DNA of 64,000 bases, taken from positions 1,426,001 through 1,490,000 of the forward strand of contig NZ_CP139779.1 in the NCBI RefSeq assembly GCF_034421375.1, given 5' to 3'. This document shows, one piece after another, positions 35,961-43,955 of this stretch (position 1 is its first letter; each line of letters starts with the position of its first letter). The position numbers were made by a program, and so were the translations under genes. A model generated the notes under the pieces. It did no database searches. It had not been told where the DNA came from and saw nothing but the letters and a program-made list of their open reading frames with translations. The DNA comes from Microbacterium invictum. GTDB taxonomy: Bacteria; Actinomycetota; Actinomycetes; Actinomycetales; Microbacteriaceae.

Positions 35961-36032
35961 TCCGCCGTGGTGTAATGGCAGCACGACAGCCTTTGGAGCT
36001 GTGAGGTCTAGGTTCGAGTCCTGGCGGCGGAG
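35961..36032 (+). tRNA. tRNA-Gln (anticodon TTG)
   Basis: Acceptor arms TCCGCCG (35961-35967) and CGGCGGA (36025-36031) pair perfectly, with discriminator G at 36032. The anticodon stem ACAGC/GCTGT encloses the loop CTTTGGA, giving anticodon TTG. The T-arm contains GGTTCGAGTCC. CCA is not encoded. The glmU ATG begins only one base after the discriminator, so tRNA 3' processing would leave glmU with a 1-base leader. Confidence 0.97.
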
Positions 36033-36033
36033 C

Positions 36034-37506
36034 ATGACAGACAGCACCGCCCCCGCCTCCCTCTCGGTCATCGTCCTCGCCGCGGGGCAGGGAACACGGA
36101 TGAAGTCCGCCACCCCGAAGGTGCTCCACCGCATCGGGGGCCGCTCTCTTCTCGGTCACGTCCTGCACACGGCGGCGCACCTGAATCCCCGGCGCACCGC
36201 CGTGGTGGTGCGGCATGAACGCGATCTCGTGGCCTCCGAGGTCGCCGCGGTGGCCCCCGGGGCGGTGATCGTCGATCAGGACGAGGTGCCCGGCACCGGA
36301 CGCGCGGTCGAGCTCGGCGTGGAGGCCCTCGGCGACGACACCGCCGACGTCCTGGTGCTCAGCGCCGACGTGCCCCTGCTCGACGTGCCGATGCTCACCG
36401 CGCTCCTCGCCGCGCATCGGGAACGGCGGGCGGCGGCGACGCTGCTGACGGCGGTGCTGGAGGATGCCACGGGCTACGGCCGGGTCATCCGCGCCACGGA
36501 CGATGCCGTCTCCCGGATCGTGGAGCAGAAGGACGCCGCCCCCGACGAACTGGCGGTGACCGAGATCAACGCGGGCGTCTACGTCTTCCGGGCGGACACG
36601 CTCCGGCGAGAGCTCGCACGCGTGGGCACCGCGAACGCGCAGGGCGAGAAGTACCTCACCGATGTCATCGGTCTGCTGCGCGACGCGGCGCTTCCGGTCG
36701 CCGCCGTCACCGCACCCGATGCCGCCGCCGCGCTCGGGGTGAACGACCGGATCCAGCTGTCCGAGGCGGCGCGCACCCTCAACGCCCGCACCGTCCGGCA
36801 CTGGCAGCGGGAGGGCGTGACGGTGATGGATCCGGCCACGACCTGGATCGATGTGACCGCGACCCTCGCCCGCGACGTCACCCTGCTCCCGGGCACGCAC
36901 GTCCTGCGGGCCACGGTCATCGGGGAGGGGGCCGTCGTGGGTCCCGACACCACACTGGTGGATTGCGAGGTGGGGGAACGTGCGACGGTCACGCGCACCG
37001 ATGCGACCCTCGCCGTGATCGGCGCAGATGCCTCGGTCGGGCCGTTCGCCTACCTGCGACCGGGCGCCCGGCTGGGCGCCGGCGGCAAGGTCGGGACGTT
37101 CGTCGAGGTGAAGAACTCCGACATCGGCGAGCGGAGCAAGGTGCCGCACCTGTCGTACATCGGCGACACCACGATCGGCTCCGGAGTCAACCTGGGTGCC
37201 GGAGCGATCACGGCGAACTACGACGACCTCGCCAAGCATCGCACCGAGATCGGCGACGAGGTCCACAGCGGCTCGCACAACGTCTTCGTCGCGCCCGTTA
37301 GGATCGGAGACGGCGCGAAGACCGGAGCCGGCGCCGTCATCCGCAAGGACGTCCCCGCCGGAGCTCTGGCCCTGAGTGTGGCCCCTCAGCGCAACATCGA
37401 GGGGTGGGTCGAGAAGAACAGGCCCGGGACGGCAGCGGCCGAGGCCGCCGCGCGAGCCCGGACGTCACAGGAAGCGGACGATGGCGCGCAAAACGAAGAC
37501 GGTTGA
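36034..37506 (+). CDS. glmU: Bifunctional UDP-GlcNAc pyrophosphorylase/glucosamine-1-phosphate acetyltransferase
   Basis: 490 residues. The N-terminal nucleotidyltransferase begins VIVLAAGQGTRMKS and contains VPLLDVPML and GYGRVIRA. The C-terminal left-handed beta-helix (from about residue 260) carries acetyltransferase motifs VGPFAYLRPGARLG, VEVKNSDIGERSKVPHLSYI and GAITANYDD. It makes UDP-GlcNAc for peptidoglycan. It directly abuts tRNA-Gln and overlaps prs by 26 bases; glmU-prs order is conserved in Actinobacteria. Confidence 0.96.
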   Translation: MTDSTAPASLSVIVLAAGQGTRMKSATPKVLHRIGGRSLLGHVLHTAAHLNPRRTAVVVRHERDLVASEVAAVAPGAVIVDQDEVPGTGRAVELGVEALGDDTADVLVLSADVPLLDVPMLTALLAAHRERRAAATLLTAVLEDATGYGRVIRATDDAVSRIVEQKDAAPDELAVTEINAGVYVFRADTLRRELARVGTANAQGEKYLTDVIGLLRDAALPVAAVTAPDAAAALGVNDRIQLSEAARTLNARTVRHWQREGVTVMDPATTWIDVTATLARDVTLLPGTHVLRATVIGEGAVVGPDTTLVDCEVGERATVTRTDATLAVIGADASVGPFAYLRPGARLGAGGKVGTFVEVKNSDIGERSKVPHLSYIGDTTIGSGVNLGAGAITANYDDLAKHRTEIGDEVHSGSHNVFVAPVRIGDGAKTGAGAVIRKDVPAGALALSVAPQRNIEGWVEKNRPGTAAAEAAARARTSQEADDGAQNEDG

Positions 37507-38515
37507 CCTCGACCTCGACAACGACATCGCCCCGGGCATCGTCGCCAAGACCAAGAAGCGGCTCGTCGTCGCATCCGGCCGTTCACACCAGACCCTGGCG
37601 GTCGACGTCGCCGCGGCGCTCGGGACGCAGCTCGTCCCCACCGAGTACCGCACCTTCGCGTCGGGCGAGATCCTCACGCGCTTCGAGGTCTCCATCCGCG
37701 GGTGCGACTTCTTCCTCATCCAGTCCTTCGGTCCTCCCGTCAACGAGTGGCTGATGGAGACCCTCATCATGCTCGACGCCGCCAAGCGGGCATCCGCCAA
37801 GCGCATCACCGTCGTCGCGCCGTACTATCCCTACAGCCGGCAGGACAAGAAGGGCCGCGGTCGTGAGCCGATCAGCGCCCGCCTGGTCGCCGACCTCCTC
37901 CGCACCGCCGGCGCCGATCGTGTGATGAGCGTGGATCTGCACGCCGCCCAGATCCAGGGCTTCTTCGACGGACCCGTGGATCATCTGTTCGCCAAACCCG
38001 TGCTGCTCGAGTACTTCCGCAGCACCCTCAGCACCGAGGACCGCGCCAAGCTCACCGTCGTCTCGCCCGACACCGGACGCGTGCGGGTGGCCGACACCTG
38101 GTCGGACAGCCTCGGGGCGCCGCTGGCGATCATCCACAAGCGGCGCGATCCGAATGTGGCGAACCAGGTCACCGTGAACGAGATCGTCGGTCAGGTGGAT
38201 GGCCGCGTCTGCCTCCTCGTCGACGACATGATCGACACCGGCGGCACCATCGTGAAGGCCGCCGAGGCGCTCAAGGCCAGCGGCGCGGAGCGGGTCATCG
38301 TCGCGGCGACCCACGCGATCTTCAGCGACCCCGCCGCCGAGCGTCTGCGCAGCGACGCCATCGATGAGGTCGTCGTCACCGACACCGTGCCCGTCCCCGA
38401 CTCCAAGCGCTTCCCGGGGCTGACGATCCTCCCTATCGCGCCGCTCTTGGCCCGGGCGATCCGAGAGGTCTTCGAGGACGGCTCGGTCACGAGCATGTTC
38501 GACGGCGCCGCGTGA
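37481..38515 (+). CDS. prs: Ribose-phosphate pyrophosphokinase
   Basis: 344 residues. It makes PRPP from ribose 5-phosphate and ATP. Motifs: SGEILTRFEVSIRGCDFFLI, VVAPYYPYSRQDKKGRGREP, SVDLHAAQIQGFFDGPVDHL and the PRPP loop LLVDDMIDTGGTIV. A short N-terminal extension (about 25 residues, acidic then basic) precedes the core. The ATG at 37481 follows AGGAAGC and lies inside the end of glmU; the longer frame upstream is a glmU shadow. Confidence 0.95.
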   Translation: MARKTKTVDLDLDNDIAPGIVAKTKKRLVVASGRSHQTLAVDVAAALGTQLVPTEYRTFASGEILTRFEVSIRGCDFFLIQSFGPPVNEWLMETLIMLDAAKRASAKRITVVAPYYPYSRQDKKGRGREPISARLVADLLRTAGADRVMSVDLHAAQIQGFFDGPVDHLFAKPVLLEYFRSTLSTEDRAKLTVVSPDTGRVRVADTWSDSLGAPLAIIHKRRDPNVANQVTVNEIVGQVDGRVCLLVDDMIDTGGTIVKAAEALKASGAERVIVAATHAIFSDPAAERLRSDAIDEVVVTDTVPVPDSKRFPGLTILPIAPLLARAIREVFEDGSVTSMFDGAA

Positions 38516-38557
38516 GCTGACTCTTTGCTGCGCCTGCGCCGGCTCAAAGCCACTCCA

Positions 38558-38563
38558 TAGGGT
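38558..38563 (+). promoter_or_regulatory. -10 hexamer TAGGGT, probable promoter of the flavin module
   Basis: TAGGGT at the right distance for transcription starting near 38570, giving a leader of about 42 bases with GGAGG before the lipoprotein ATG. Confidence 0.4.
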
Positions 38564-38611
38564 GACCGCGGGAGGATGACGGTATCGGCCCCCGTCCCCC
38601 TTGGAGGAACA

Positions 38612-39121
38612 ATGATCCGTCTCGATCTCGCCCCCCGTCCCGTCCGCGTCGGTGCCGCCGGAGTCGGTATCGCGGGTGTGCTCCTGCTCGCCGGCTGTGC
38701 GAGCGGCGCCGCCGACGGTGCGGATGACTCCGGTTCGACCTCCACCGACACGGGGGCCACCTCGAGCGATTCGGGCACCCCGTCGAGCGATTCGAGCTCC
38801 ACCGACACCGGATCCTCCAGCGGCGCCTACGCCGACGGCACATACACGGCCGAGGGCACCTACAACACCCCCGAGTCCGTCGAGCAGATCACGGTGACCC
38901 TGACCCTCGAGGACGACATCGTCACCGCTGTCGAGGTGACCGGAGACCCGCAGGCCCGCGAGTCGCAGCAGTACCAGTCGCAGTTCATCGGCGGCATCGC
39001 CGACGAGGTGGTCGGTCAGAACATCGACGATCTCTCGGTCGATCGCGTCGCGGGCTCTTCGCTGACGAGCGGCGGCTTCAACGCCGCGGTCGAGGAGATC
39101 AAGGCCGAAGCGGCGGCGTGA
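38612..39121 (+). CDS. FMN-binding domain lipoprotein
   Basis: 169 residues. The signal peptide ends in LLLAGC (lipidated Cys29). A linker of about 35 residues made almost only of Ser, Thr, Asp and Gly (residues 39-70) follows, then an FMN_bind domain. The flavin-attachment motif near the C-terminus reads DRVAGSSLTSGG, where the consensus is D-x-x-S/A-G-A-T/S, so FMN is expected on Ser150. The next gene is ApbE, the enzyme that makes this bond. It likely carries electrons outside the membrane. GGAGG lies 4 bases before the ATG; an in-frame ATG at 38576 is the alternative. The linker is a plausible O-mannosylation target of Pmt. Confidence 0.9.
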   Translation: MIRLDLAPRPVRVGAAGVGIAGVLLLAGCASGAADGADDSGSTSTDTGATSSDSGTPSSDSSSTDTGSSSGAYADGTYTAEGTYNTPESVEQITVTLTLEDDIVTAVEVTGDPQARESQQYQSQFIGGIADEVVGQNIDDLSVDRVAGSSLTSGGFNAAVEEIKAEAAA

Positions 39122-39122
39122 G

Positions 39123-40025
39123 ATGACCCCGCCCGCCGCAGTACGCACGACGCCCGAGATCTGGCGCTTCGAGGCGATCGGCACCCGGTGGGAGGTCGGC
39201 ACCGCCCAGGCTCTGACCGCGGACGACCGCGCGGCGGTGGCCGAGGCTGTCGACGCGTTCGATCGGGCGTGGTCGAGGTTCCGCGACGACTCCGCGGTGA
39301 CCACCCTCGCACGCGGGGGCGGAGCCGTCGCCGCCCCGGCCGACACCGACCTGCTGCTCTCGCGCCTGGCCGAGATCGCCGACGCCACCGGCGGTGCGGT
39401 CAGTCCGCTCGTCGGCGGTGTGCTCGCGCGCCGCGGATACGACGCCGGGATGTCGCTGACCGACCGGGGCGCCGAACCGGCACCCCTGTGGCGCGAGACC
39501 CTGTCGTGGACCCCGGACATGCTGCGCCTGTCCGAACCGGCGACCATCGATGTCGGGGCCCTCGGCAAGGGCCGCCTCGTCGACATCGTCCACGACCTCC
39601 TCGCCGAGCGGACGAGCGGCCCCCTCGTCGTCGACGCGTCGGGGGATCTCCGGGTGAGCGGCGCCGAGCTGCGGATCGCGCTCGAGCACCCCTTCGACAC
39701 CACGCGGGCGATCGGCGTCGTGACCGCGTCGTCCGGGGCGGTCTGCGCGTCAGCGACCAATCGACGCCGCTGGGGCGACGGCCTCCACCACGTGCTCGAC
39801 GCGCGCACCGGCATACCGGTCCGCACCGTCGCCGCGACCTGGGCGTTCGCGCCCGAGGCGATGACGGCGGACGCGGTCGCCACCGCGCTGTTCTTCGACG
39901 GCGGCCCCGAGATCGCCCACCGATGGGGTGCGGAATGGGTGCGCATGACCACCGACGGCCGTGTCGACTGGTCACCGGGTAATCCGGCCGAGCTGTTCCG
40001 GCGGACAGCTACGGTGGCATCGTGA
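39123..40025 (+). CDS. apbE: FAD:protein FMN transferase (ApbE)
   Basis: 300 residues. Features of the family: FEAIGTRWEV, AFDRAWSRFRDDSAV near residue 50, IDVGALGKGRLVDIV (GALAKG-like) near 145, LVVDASGDLRVSG, and the metal/FAD segment FAPEAMTADAVATALFF near 255. No signal peptide is visible, so it is probably cytosolic or anchored otherwise. It transfers FMN from FAD to Ser/Thr of FMN-binding domains, here most likely the preceding lipoprotein. It is followed by the membrane reductase gene with a GTGA overlap. Confidence 0.93.
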   Translation: MTPPAAVRTTPEIWRFEAIGTRWEVGTAQALTADDRAAVAEAVDAFDRAWSRFRDDSAVTTLARGGGAVAAPADTDLLLSRLAEIADATGGAVSPLVGGVLARRGYDAGMSLTDRGAEPAPLWRETLSWTPDMLRLSEPATIDVGALGKGRLVDIVHDLLAERTSGPLVVDASGDLRVSGAELRIALEHPFDTTRAIGVVTASSGAVCASATNRRRWGDGLHHVLDARTGIPVRTVAATWAFAPEAMTADAVATALFFDGGPEIAHRWGAEWVRMTTDGRVDWSPGNPAELFRRTATVAS

Positions 40026-41593
40026 ACTCGCTGACCGTCGGTATCCGGGCCTTGACCGCCCGGGTCTTCGCGATTCTCGGCCGATACTCGATGTACCGGA
40101 TCATGCTCCTCGCGCTGGCCGCGCTGACGGCCGTCTCGCTCGTGCTGTCGCTCTTCGGTGTCCTGTCTCAGGGGCCGCTGGAGATCCTCGCCACCGCCGT
40201 CGTTCTCGTCGTCGCCTGCGGTGCGGTCGACCTCCTCGCCCAGCGCGTGCTCCGCCTGCCCTGGCGGTGGGAGTCCTCGGTGATCACCGCCGGCATCCTG
40301 CTGTTCGTCCTCCGTCCGTCGCTGGACCCGCTGCTGCTCCTCGGCGCCGCCCTGGCCGGTGCGATCGCCGCGCTGTCGAAGTACGTCCTGGCCTGGCGCG
40401 GCCGGCACATCCTCAACCCCGCCGCGACGGGCGCCTCGGCGCTGACCCTGCTCAGCGTCTGGGTGCCGGCGCTCGGTGCGTCGGCGTGGTGGGTCGGCAG
40501 CCCGGTGCTGGCCGCGCCCGTCATCCTCCTCGGGATCATCGTGCTCTGGCGTGCGGAGAAGCTCCGGATCGCCGCCCTCTTCCTCGTCGTCGCCGTCGGA
40601 GTAGCCCTCGTCCGGGTCTTCTCGCAGTACGCGGCGCTGGGTGCGCCGGTGACGCTCGGCGACATCCTTCCTCAGGTGCTGTTCTCGTCGCCGTTCCTGT
40701 TCCTCGGCGCCTTCATGCTCTCCGAACCGCTCACCCTGCCGCCCCGGAGGTGGCAGCAGCTGCTCGTCGCCCTCGTCGTGGGCGTCCTCGCGGGGTGGCC
40801 GATCGTGATCGGATCGTTCAGTCTCGGGCAGGAGCGGGCCCTGTTGATCGGGAATCTCCTCGGCTTCCTACTCGCCGTCCGCGCGGCGAATCGGCTTCGG
40901 CTGCACCAGCGCTCCCATCTCAGCCCCACGGTGCGCGAGCTCACCTTCCGGGTGTCCGGCCCGATGACCTTCGCGCCCGGTCAGTACCTCGAGCTGGACG
41001 TGCCCCACCGGCGCGCCGACAGCCGGGGCACCCGCCGTGAGTTCAGCATCGCCAGCGCCCCCGAAGACCTTCCAGAGGTGAAGATCGCCTACCGCGAGCC
41101 GGCCCGCAGCGCCCCCTCGAGCTTCAAGCGCGCTCTCGCGCAGCTCGACGCCGGCACCGACCTCTCGGTCACCGGGGTGTGGGGAGACTTCGTCCTCCCG
41201 CGGAGTACCGCCGCACCGGTGCTCCTCGTCGCCGCCGGCATCGGGATCACCCCCTTCGTCTCCCAGCTGCGCCATCACCGTCTCGCGGGCGAGGACCGCG
41301 ACATCGTGCTCGTCTACGTCGCCTCGGATGCCGCCGAGCTGGCCTATCGCGACGAGATCGCCGCCTCGGGGGTGCCCGTGATCGTCTTCACCCGCGGAAC
41401 ACCCGCCGATCTTCCCCCGCACTGGCGATGGGCGCGCGGTGTCCGCCTCGATGCCGACGGTCTGCTCGGTGTCGTTCCCGACATCTCCGCCCGTGACGCG
41501 TTCGTCTCGGGCCCGGCCGGGCTCATCGCCGAGCTCGCTCCGGCGCTTCGGCGGGCCCGGTCGCTGACGACGGACGCCTTCAGCGGGTACTGA
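40022..41593 (+). CDS. RnfD/NqrB-like membrane protein fused to a ferredoxin-NADP reductase-type domain
   Basis: 523 residues. The N-terminal 290 residues have about nine hydrophobic segments and the RnfD/NqrB-like motif RHILNPAATGASALT. The C-terminal part is an FNR-type flavoreductase: FAPGQYLELDVPH, RREFSIASAPED (the RxxS FAD motif appears as RREFS), NAD-binding VAAGIGITPFVSQLRHH and FVSGPAGLIAEL near the end. It should move electrons from cytosolic NAD(P)H across the membrane to the FMN lipoprotein. GTG start overlapping the apbE stop; its stop overlaps the kinase gene tail by 14 bases on the opposite strand. Confidence 0.88.
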   Translation: MNSLTVGIRALTARVFAILGRYSMYRIMLLALAALTAVSLVLSLFGVLSQGPLEILATAVVLVVACGAVDLLAQRVLRLPWRWESSVITAGILLFVLRPSLDPLLLLGAALAGAIAALSKYVLAWRGRHILNPAATGASALTLLSVWVPALGASAWWVGSPVLAAPVILLGIIVLWRAEKLRIAALFLVVAVGVALVRVFSQYAALGAPVTLGDILPQVLFSSPFLFLGAFMLSEPLTLPPRRWQQLLVALVVGVLAGWPIVIGSFSLGQERALLIGNLLGFLLAVRAANRLRLHQRSHLSPTVRELTFRVSGPMTFAPGQYLELDVPHRRADSRGTRREFSIASAPEDLPEVKIAYREPARSAPSSFKRALAQLDAGTDLSVTGVWGDFVLPRSTAAPVLLVAAGIGITPFVSQLRHHRLAGEDRDIVLVYVASDAAELAYRDEIAASGVPVIVFTRGTPADLPPHWRWARGVRLDADGLLGVVPDISARDAFVSGPAGLIAELAPALRRARSLTTDAFSGY

Positions 41594-43064
41594 CCCCGGC
41601 GGGATCCTCGGGTCTGACGGGCAGCCGCATCTCGAAGGTCGTGTCGCCCGGCGCGCTCGTGACGGCGAGGGTGCCGCCGTGAGCCGCGACGATCGCGCGG
41701 GCGATCGACAGACCGAGCCCCGTGCCGCCGGTGTTCCTCGCCCTCGACCGGTCGGCACGGGAGAACCGCTCGAACAGTTCGTCGGCGACGGCGGGATCGA
41801 TCCCGGGGCCGTCGTCGTGCACCCGCACCACCGCGTGTGTGCCCTGCCGCTCGATCGAGACGCGCACCGTGGTGCCCGCGGGGGTGTGGATGCGCGCGTT
41901 GCCGAGGAGGTTCGTCATCACCTGATGCAGGCGCCGCGCGTCGCCCGCGACCACGATCGGATCCTCGTCGACATCGGTCTCCCAGTGGTGATCCGGCCCC
42001 GCCGCCTGGGCGTCGCCGAGGGACTCCACGACCAGCTGCGACAGATCGACCGTGCCGTAGACCAGCTCCTGGCCCTCGTCGAGGCGCGCGAGGAGGAGCA
42101 GGTCCTCGACGAGCGAGGTCATCCGCAGCGACTGGCTCTGGATGCGCTCCAGAGACGCCTCGGCGGTGTGCACCGCGCCGTCGTCGTGCCCGCGCTCGAG
42201 GGCGCGGAGCGACAGCTCGGAGTAGCCGCGGATCGACGCCAGCGGGGTGCGCAGCTCGTGGCTGGCGTCGGCGACGAAGGAGCGCATCCGCTCCTCGTTG
42301 CGCTGTCGTGCGGTGAGCGAGGTCGACACGTGATCCAGGAGCGTGTTCAGGGCCTGCCCCACCTGCCCGATCTCGGTGCGCGGGTCGGCCTCGTCGTCGG
42401 GGACGCGGTCGCGGATGGAGACCTCGCCCTGATCGAGAGGGACCGCCGCGACCCGACGGGCGGTCTCGGCGACGGAGCGGAGCGGGGCGAGGCCCGCCCG
42501 CACCGTCCATGCCGTGGCCACCGCCAGAAGCAGCAGGCCTCCGAGGGTGAGCAGGGCGATGGTCAGCAGCATCTCGCCGATCGTCGTCGCCACCGCGGTG
42601 CGGGAGATGCCGACGACGACGATCGCGGGGGAGGCGGGCACGTTGGCCAGTCGGTAGGTCCCGACGCCGTCGAGGGCCGACACGGCGGGGCCGGCGGTGT
42701 CGAGCCGATCCACCAGCTCGGTGATCTGGTCGTCGCTGAGCTCGACCACCTTGCCACCGTCGTCGGTGGCGGCCGCGGTCGTCTCGCCGGTGACCGGATC
42801 ACCGACGACGAGGAGGAAGCCCGGTTGCGGGGCCTGTTCCTCCAGGATGTCCGCGGCCGTGGCGCCGCTGCCGATCAGGGGCCGGATCCAGATCGCCGCC
42901 CGGTTCGCGGTCGCCTCGACCTGGCTGTCCAGACTCCGCTCCAGCACCGATCCGAGGATCGCCGAGGTGGCGACGCCGACGAGGATCAGGATGAGGGAGA
43001 CGATGGCGGCGATCGTGACGATCAGTCGTCGTTGGAGGGTCCAGGGGCGGCGGGCTGGCCTCAC
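41580..43064 (-). CDS. Sensor histidine kinase (HAMP-HisKA-HATPase)
   Basis: 494 residues. The N-terminal membrane helix (near residues 13-35) is followed by an extracytoplasmic sensor of about 120 residues, a second helix, HAMP (RAGLAPLRSVAETARRVA), H-box FVADASHELRTPLASIRGYS, N-box LLGNARIHT, G1 VHDDGPGIDP, F-box LFERFSRADRS and G2 GGTGLGLSIA. The GTG at 43064 overlaps the regulator stop (GTGA). The longer frame upstream is a shadow of the regulator. It probably reports a cell-envelope signal to control the divergent ABC exporter. Confidence 0.93.
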   Translation of the reverse strand: MRPARRPWTLQRRLIVTIAAIVSLILILVGVATSAILGSVLERSLDSQVEATANRAAIWIRPLIGSGATAADILEEQAPQPGFLLVVGDPVTGETTAAATDDGGKVVELSDDQITELVDRLDTAGPAVSALDGVGTYRLANVPASPAIVVVGISRTAVATTIGEMLLTIALLTLGGLLLLAVATAWTVRAGLAPLRSVAETARRVAAVPLDQGEVSIRDRVPDDEADPRTEIGQVGQALNTLLDHVSTSLTARQRNEERMRSFVADASHELRTPLASIRGYSELSLRALERGHDDGAVHTAEASLERIQSQSLRMTSLVEDLLLLARLDEGQELVYGTVDLSQLVVESLGDAQAAGPDHHWETDVDEDPIVVAGDARRLHQVMTNLLGNARIHTPAGTTVRVSIERQGTHAVVRVHDDGPGIDPAVADELFERFSRADRSRARNTGGTGLGLSIARAIVAAHGGTLAVTSAPGDTTFEMRLPVRPEDPAGVSTR

Positions 43065-43792
43065 TGCGGCGCCTTGATCATGTATCCGACACCACGGACG
43101 GTGTGGATCAGGGGCTCCTGGCCCTGGTCGATCTTCTTGCGCAGGTACGAGATGTAGAGCTCGACGACGCTGGAGCGCCCGCCGAAGTCGTAGTTCCACA
43201 CCCGATCGAGGATCTGGGCCTTGGAGACCACGCGTCGCTGATTGCGCATGAGGAAGCGCAGCAGTTCGAACTCCGTGGCTGTCAGCTCGATCTCCACCCC
43301 GGCGCGCTGGACCTCGTGGCTGTCCTCGTTCAGCGAGAGGTCGCCGACCCGGAGGATCGGCTCGGCCTCGGCGGTCTGAGCCGTTCCCGCACGCCGCATG
43401 AGTCCGCGAAGGCGCGCGACGACCTCTTCGAGGCTGAACGGCTTGGTGACGTAGTCGTCGCCGCCGGCGGTGAGTCCGGCGACCCGGTCCGAGACGGCGT
43501 CCTTCGCCGTGAGGAAGAGCACCGGCACATCGTCGCCGGAGGCGCGCAGGCGCTGCAGCACCGACATGCCGTCGAGGTCGGGCATCATGATGTCGAGCAC
43601 CATGGCGTCGGGACGGAAGTCGCGCACCGCCTGCAGCGCCTCGAAGCCGGAGGACGCCGTCTTCACCTCCCACCCCTCCATCCGCAGGGCCATCGAGAGC
43701 AGGTCGGTGAGCATCTGCTCGTCGTCGACGACGAGGAGACGGAGCGACTCGCCGTCGGGGCGGCGGAGGGCGGAGGGCGAGAGGGCGGTCAT
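43061..43792 (-). CDS. OmpR/PhoB-family response regulator
   Basis: 243 residues. The receiver domain has LRLLVVDDEQML (D23, D24), phospho-acceptor D67 in MVLDIMMPDLDGMSV and Lys in DDYVTKPFSLEE. The winged-helix output domain contains ELTATEFELLRFLMRN and SSVVELYISYLRKKID with the wing RGVGYMI. It is co-transcribed with the kinase and divergent from the ABC exporter; TATGG half-sites in the shared gap are its likely binding site. Confidence 0.94.
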   Translation of the reverse strand: MTALSPSALRRPDGESLRLLVVDDEQMLTDLLSMALRMEGWEVKTASSGFEALQAVRDFRPDAMVLDIMMPDLDGMSVLQRLRASGDDVPVLFLTAKDAVSDRVAGLTAGGDDYVTKPFSLEEVVARLRGLMRRAGTAQTAEAEPILRVGDLSLNEDSHEVQRAGVEIELTATEFELLRFLMRNQRRVVSKAQILDRVWNYDFGGRSSVVELYISYLRKKIDQGQEPLIHTVRGVGYMIKAPQ

Positions 43793-43813
43793 GGTGCCCA
43801 GTGTGCCTCGTCT

Positions 43814-43876
43814 CCTATGGATTACCTATGGCGTCCGCTATGCACCGGCTGAGAGCGTCCCATAGGGATCCCATAA
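43814..43876. promoter_or_regulatory. Cluster of TATGG half-sites, probable response-regulator binding region
   Basis: CCTATGG at 43814 and 43825 (11 bases apart) and GCTATGC at 43837. Inverted copies are CCCATAG at 43859 and CCCATAA at 43870 (11 bases apart). Same-face spacing of one helical turn is typical for OmpR-family dimers. The inverted pair ends about 45 bases upstream of the predicted ABC-exporter transcription start, a position suited to activation. Confidence 0.55.
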
Positions 43877-43908
43877 CTCCTCCTGACGATGCTCTTTGCC
43901 GGCATCCC

Positions 43909-43914
43909 TAGCGT
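43909..43914 (+). promoter_or_regulatory. -10 hexamer TAGCGT, promoter of the ABC exporter
   Basis: Predicted start near 43921, with GAGAGGA before the permease ATG. No good -35 is visible, as expected for an activated promoter. Confidence 0.4.
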
Positions 43915-43955
43915 CTCCTCGACGGCCGGTACCGCAGCCCGGCGAGAGGAGACCC

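Noticed and set aside
37583..40408. A 941-codon frame antisense to prs, the flavin lipoprotein and apbE
   Set aside because: Low-complexity shadow, no domains; all three sense genes are intact.
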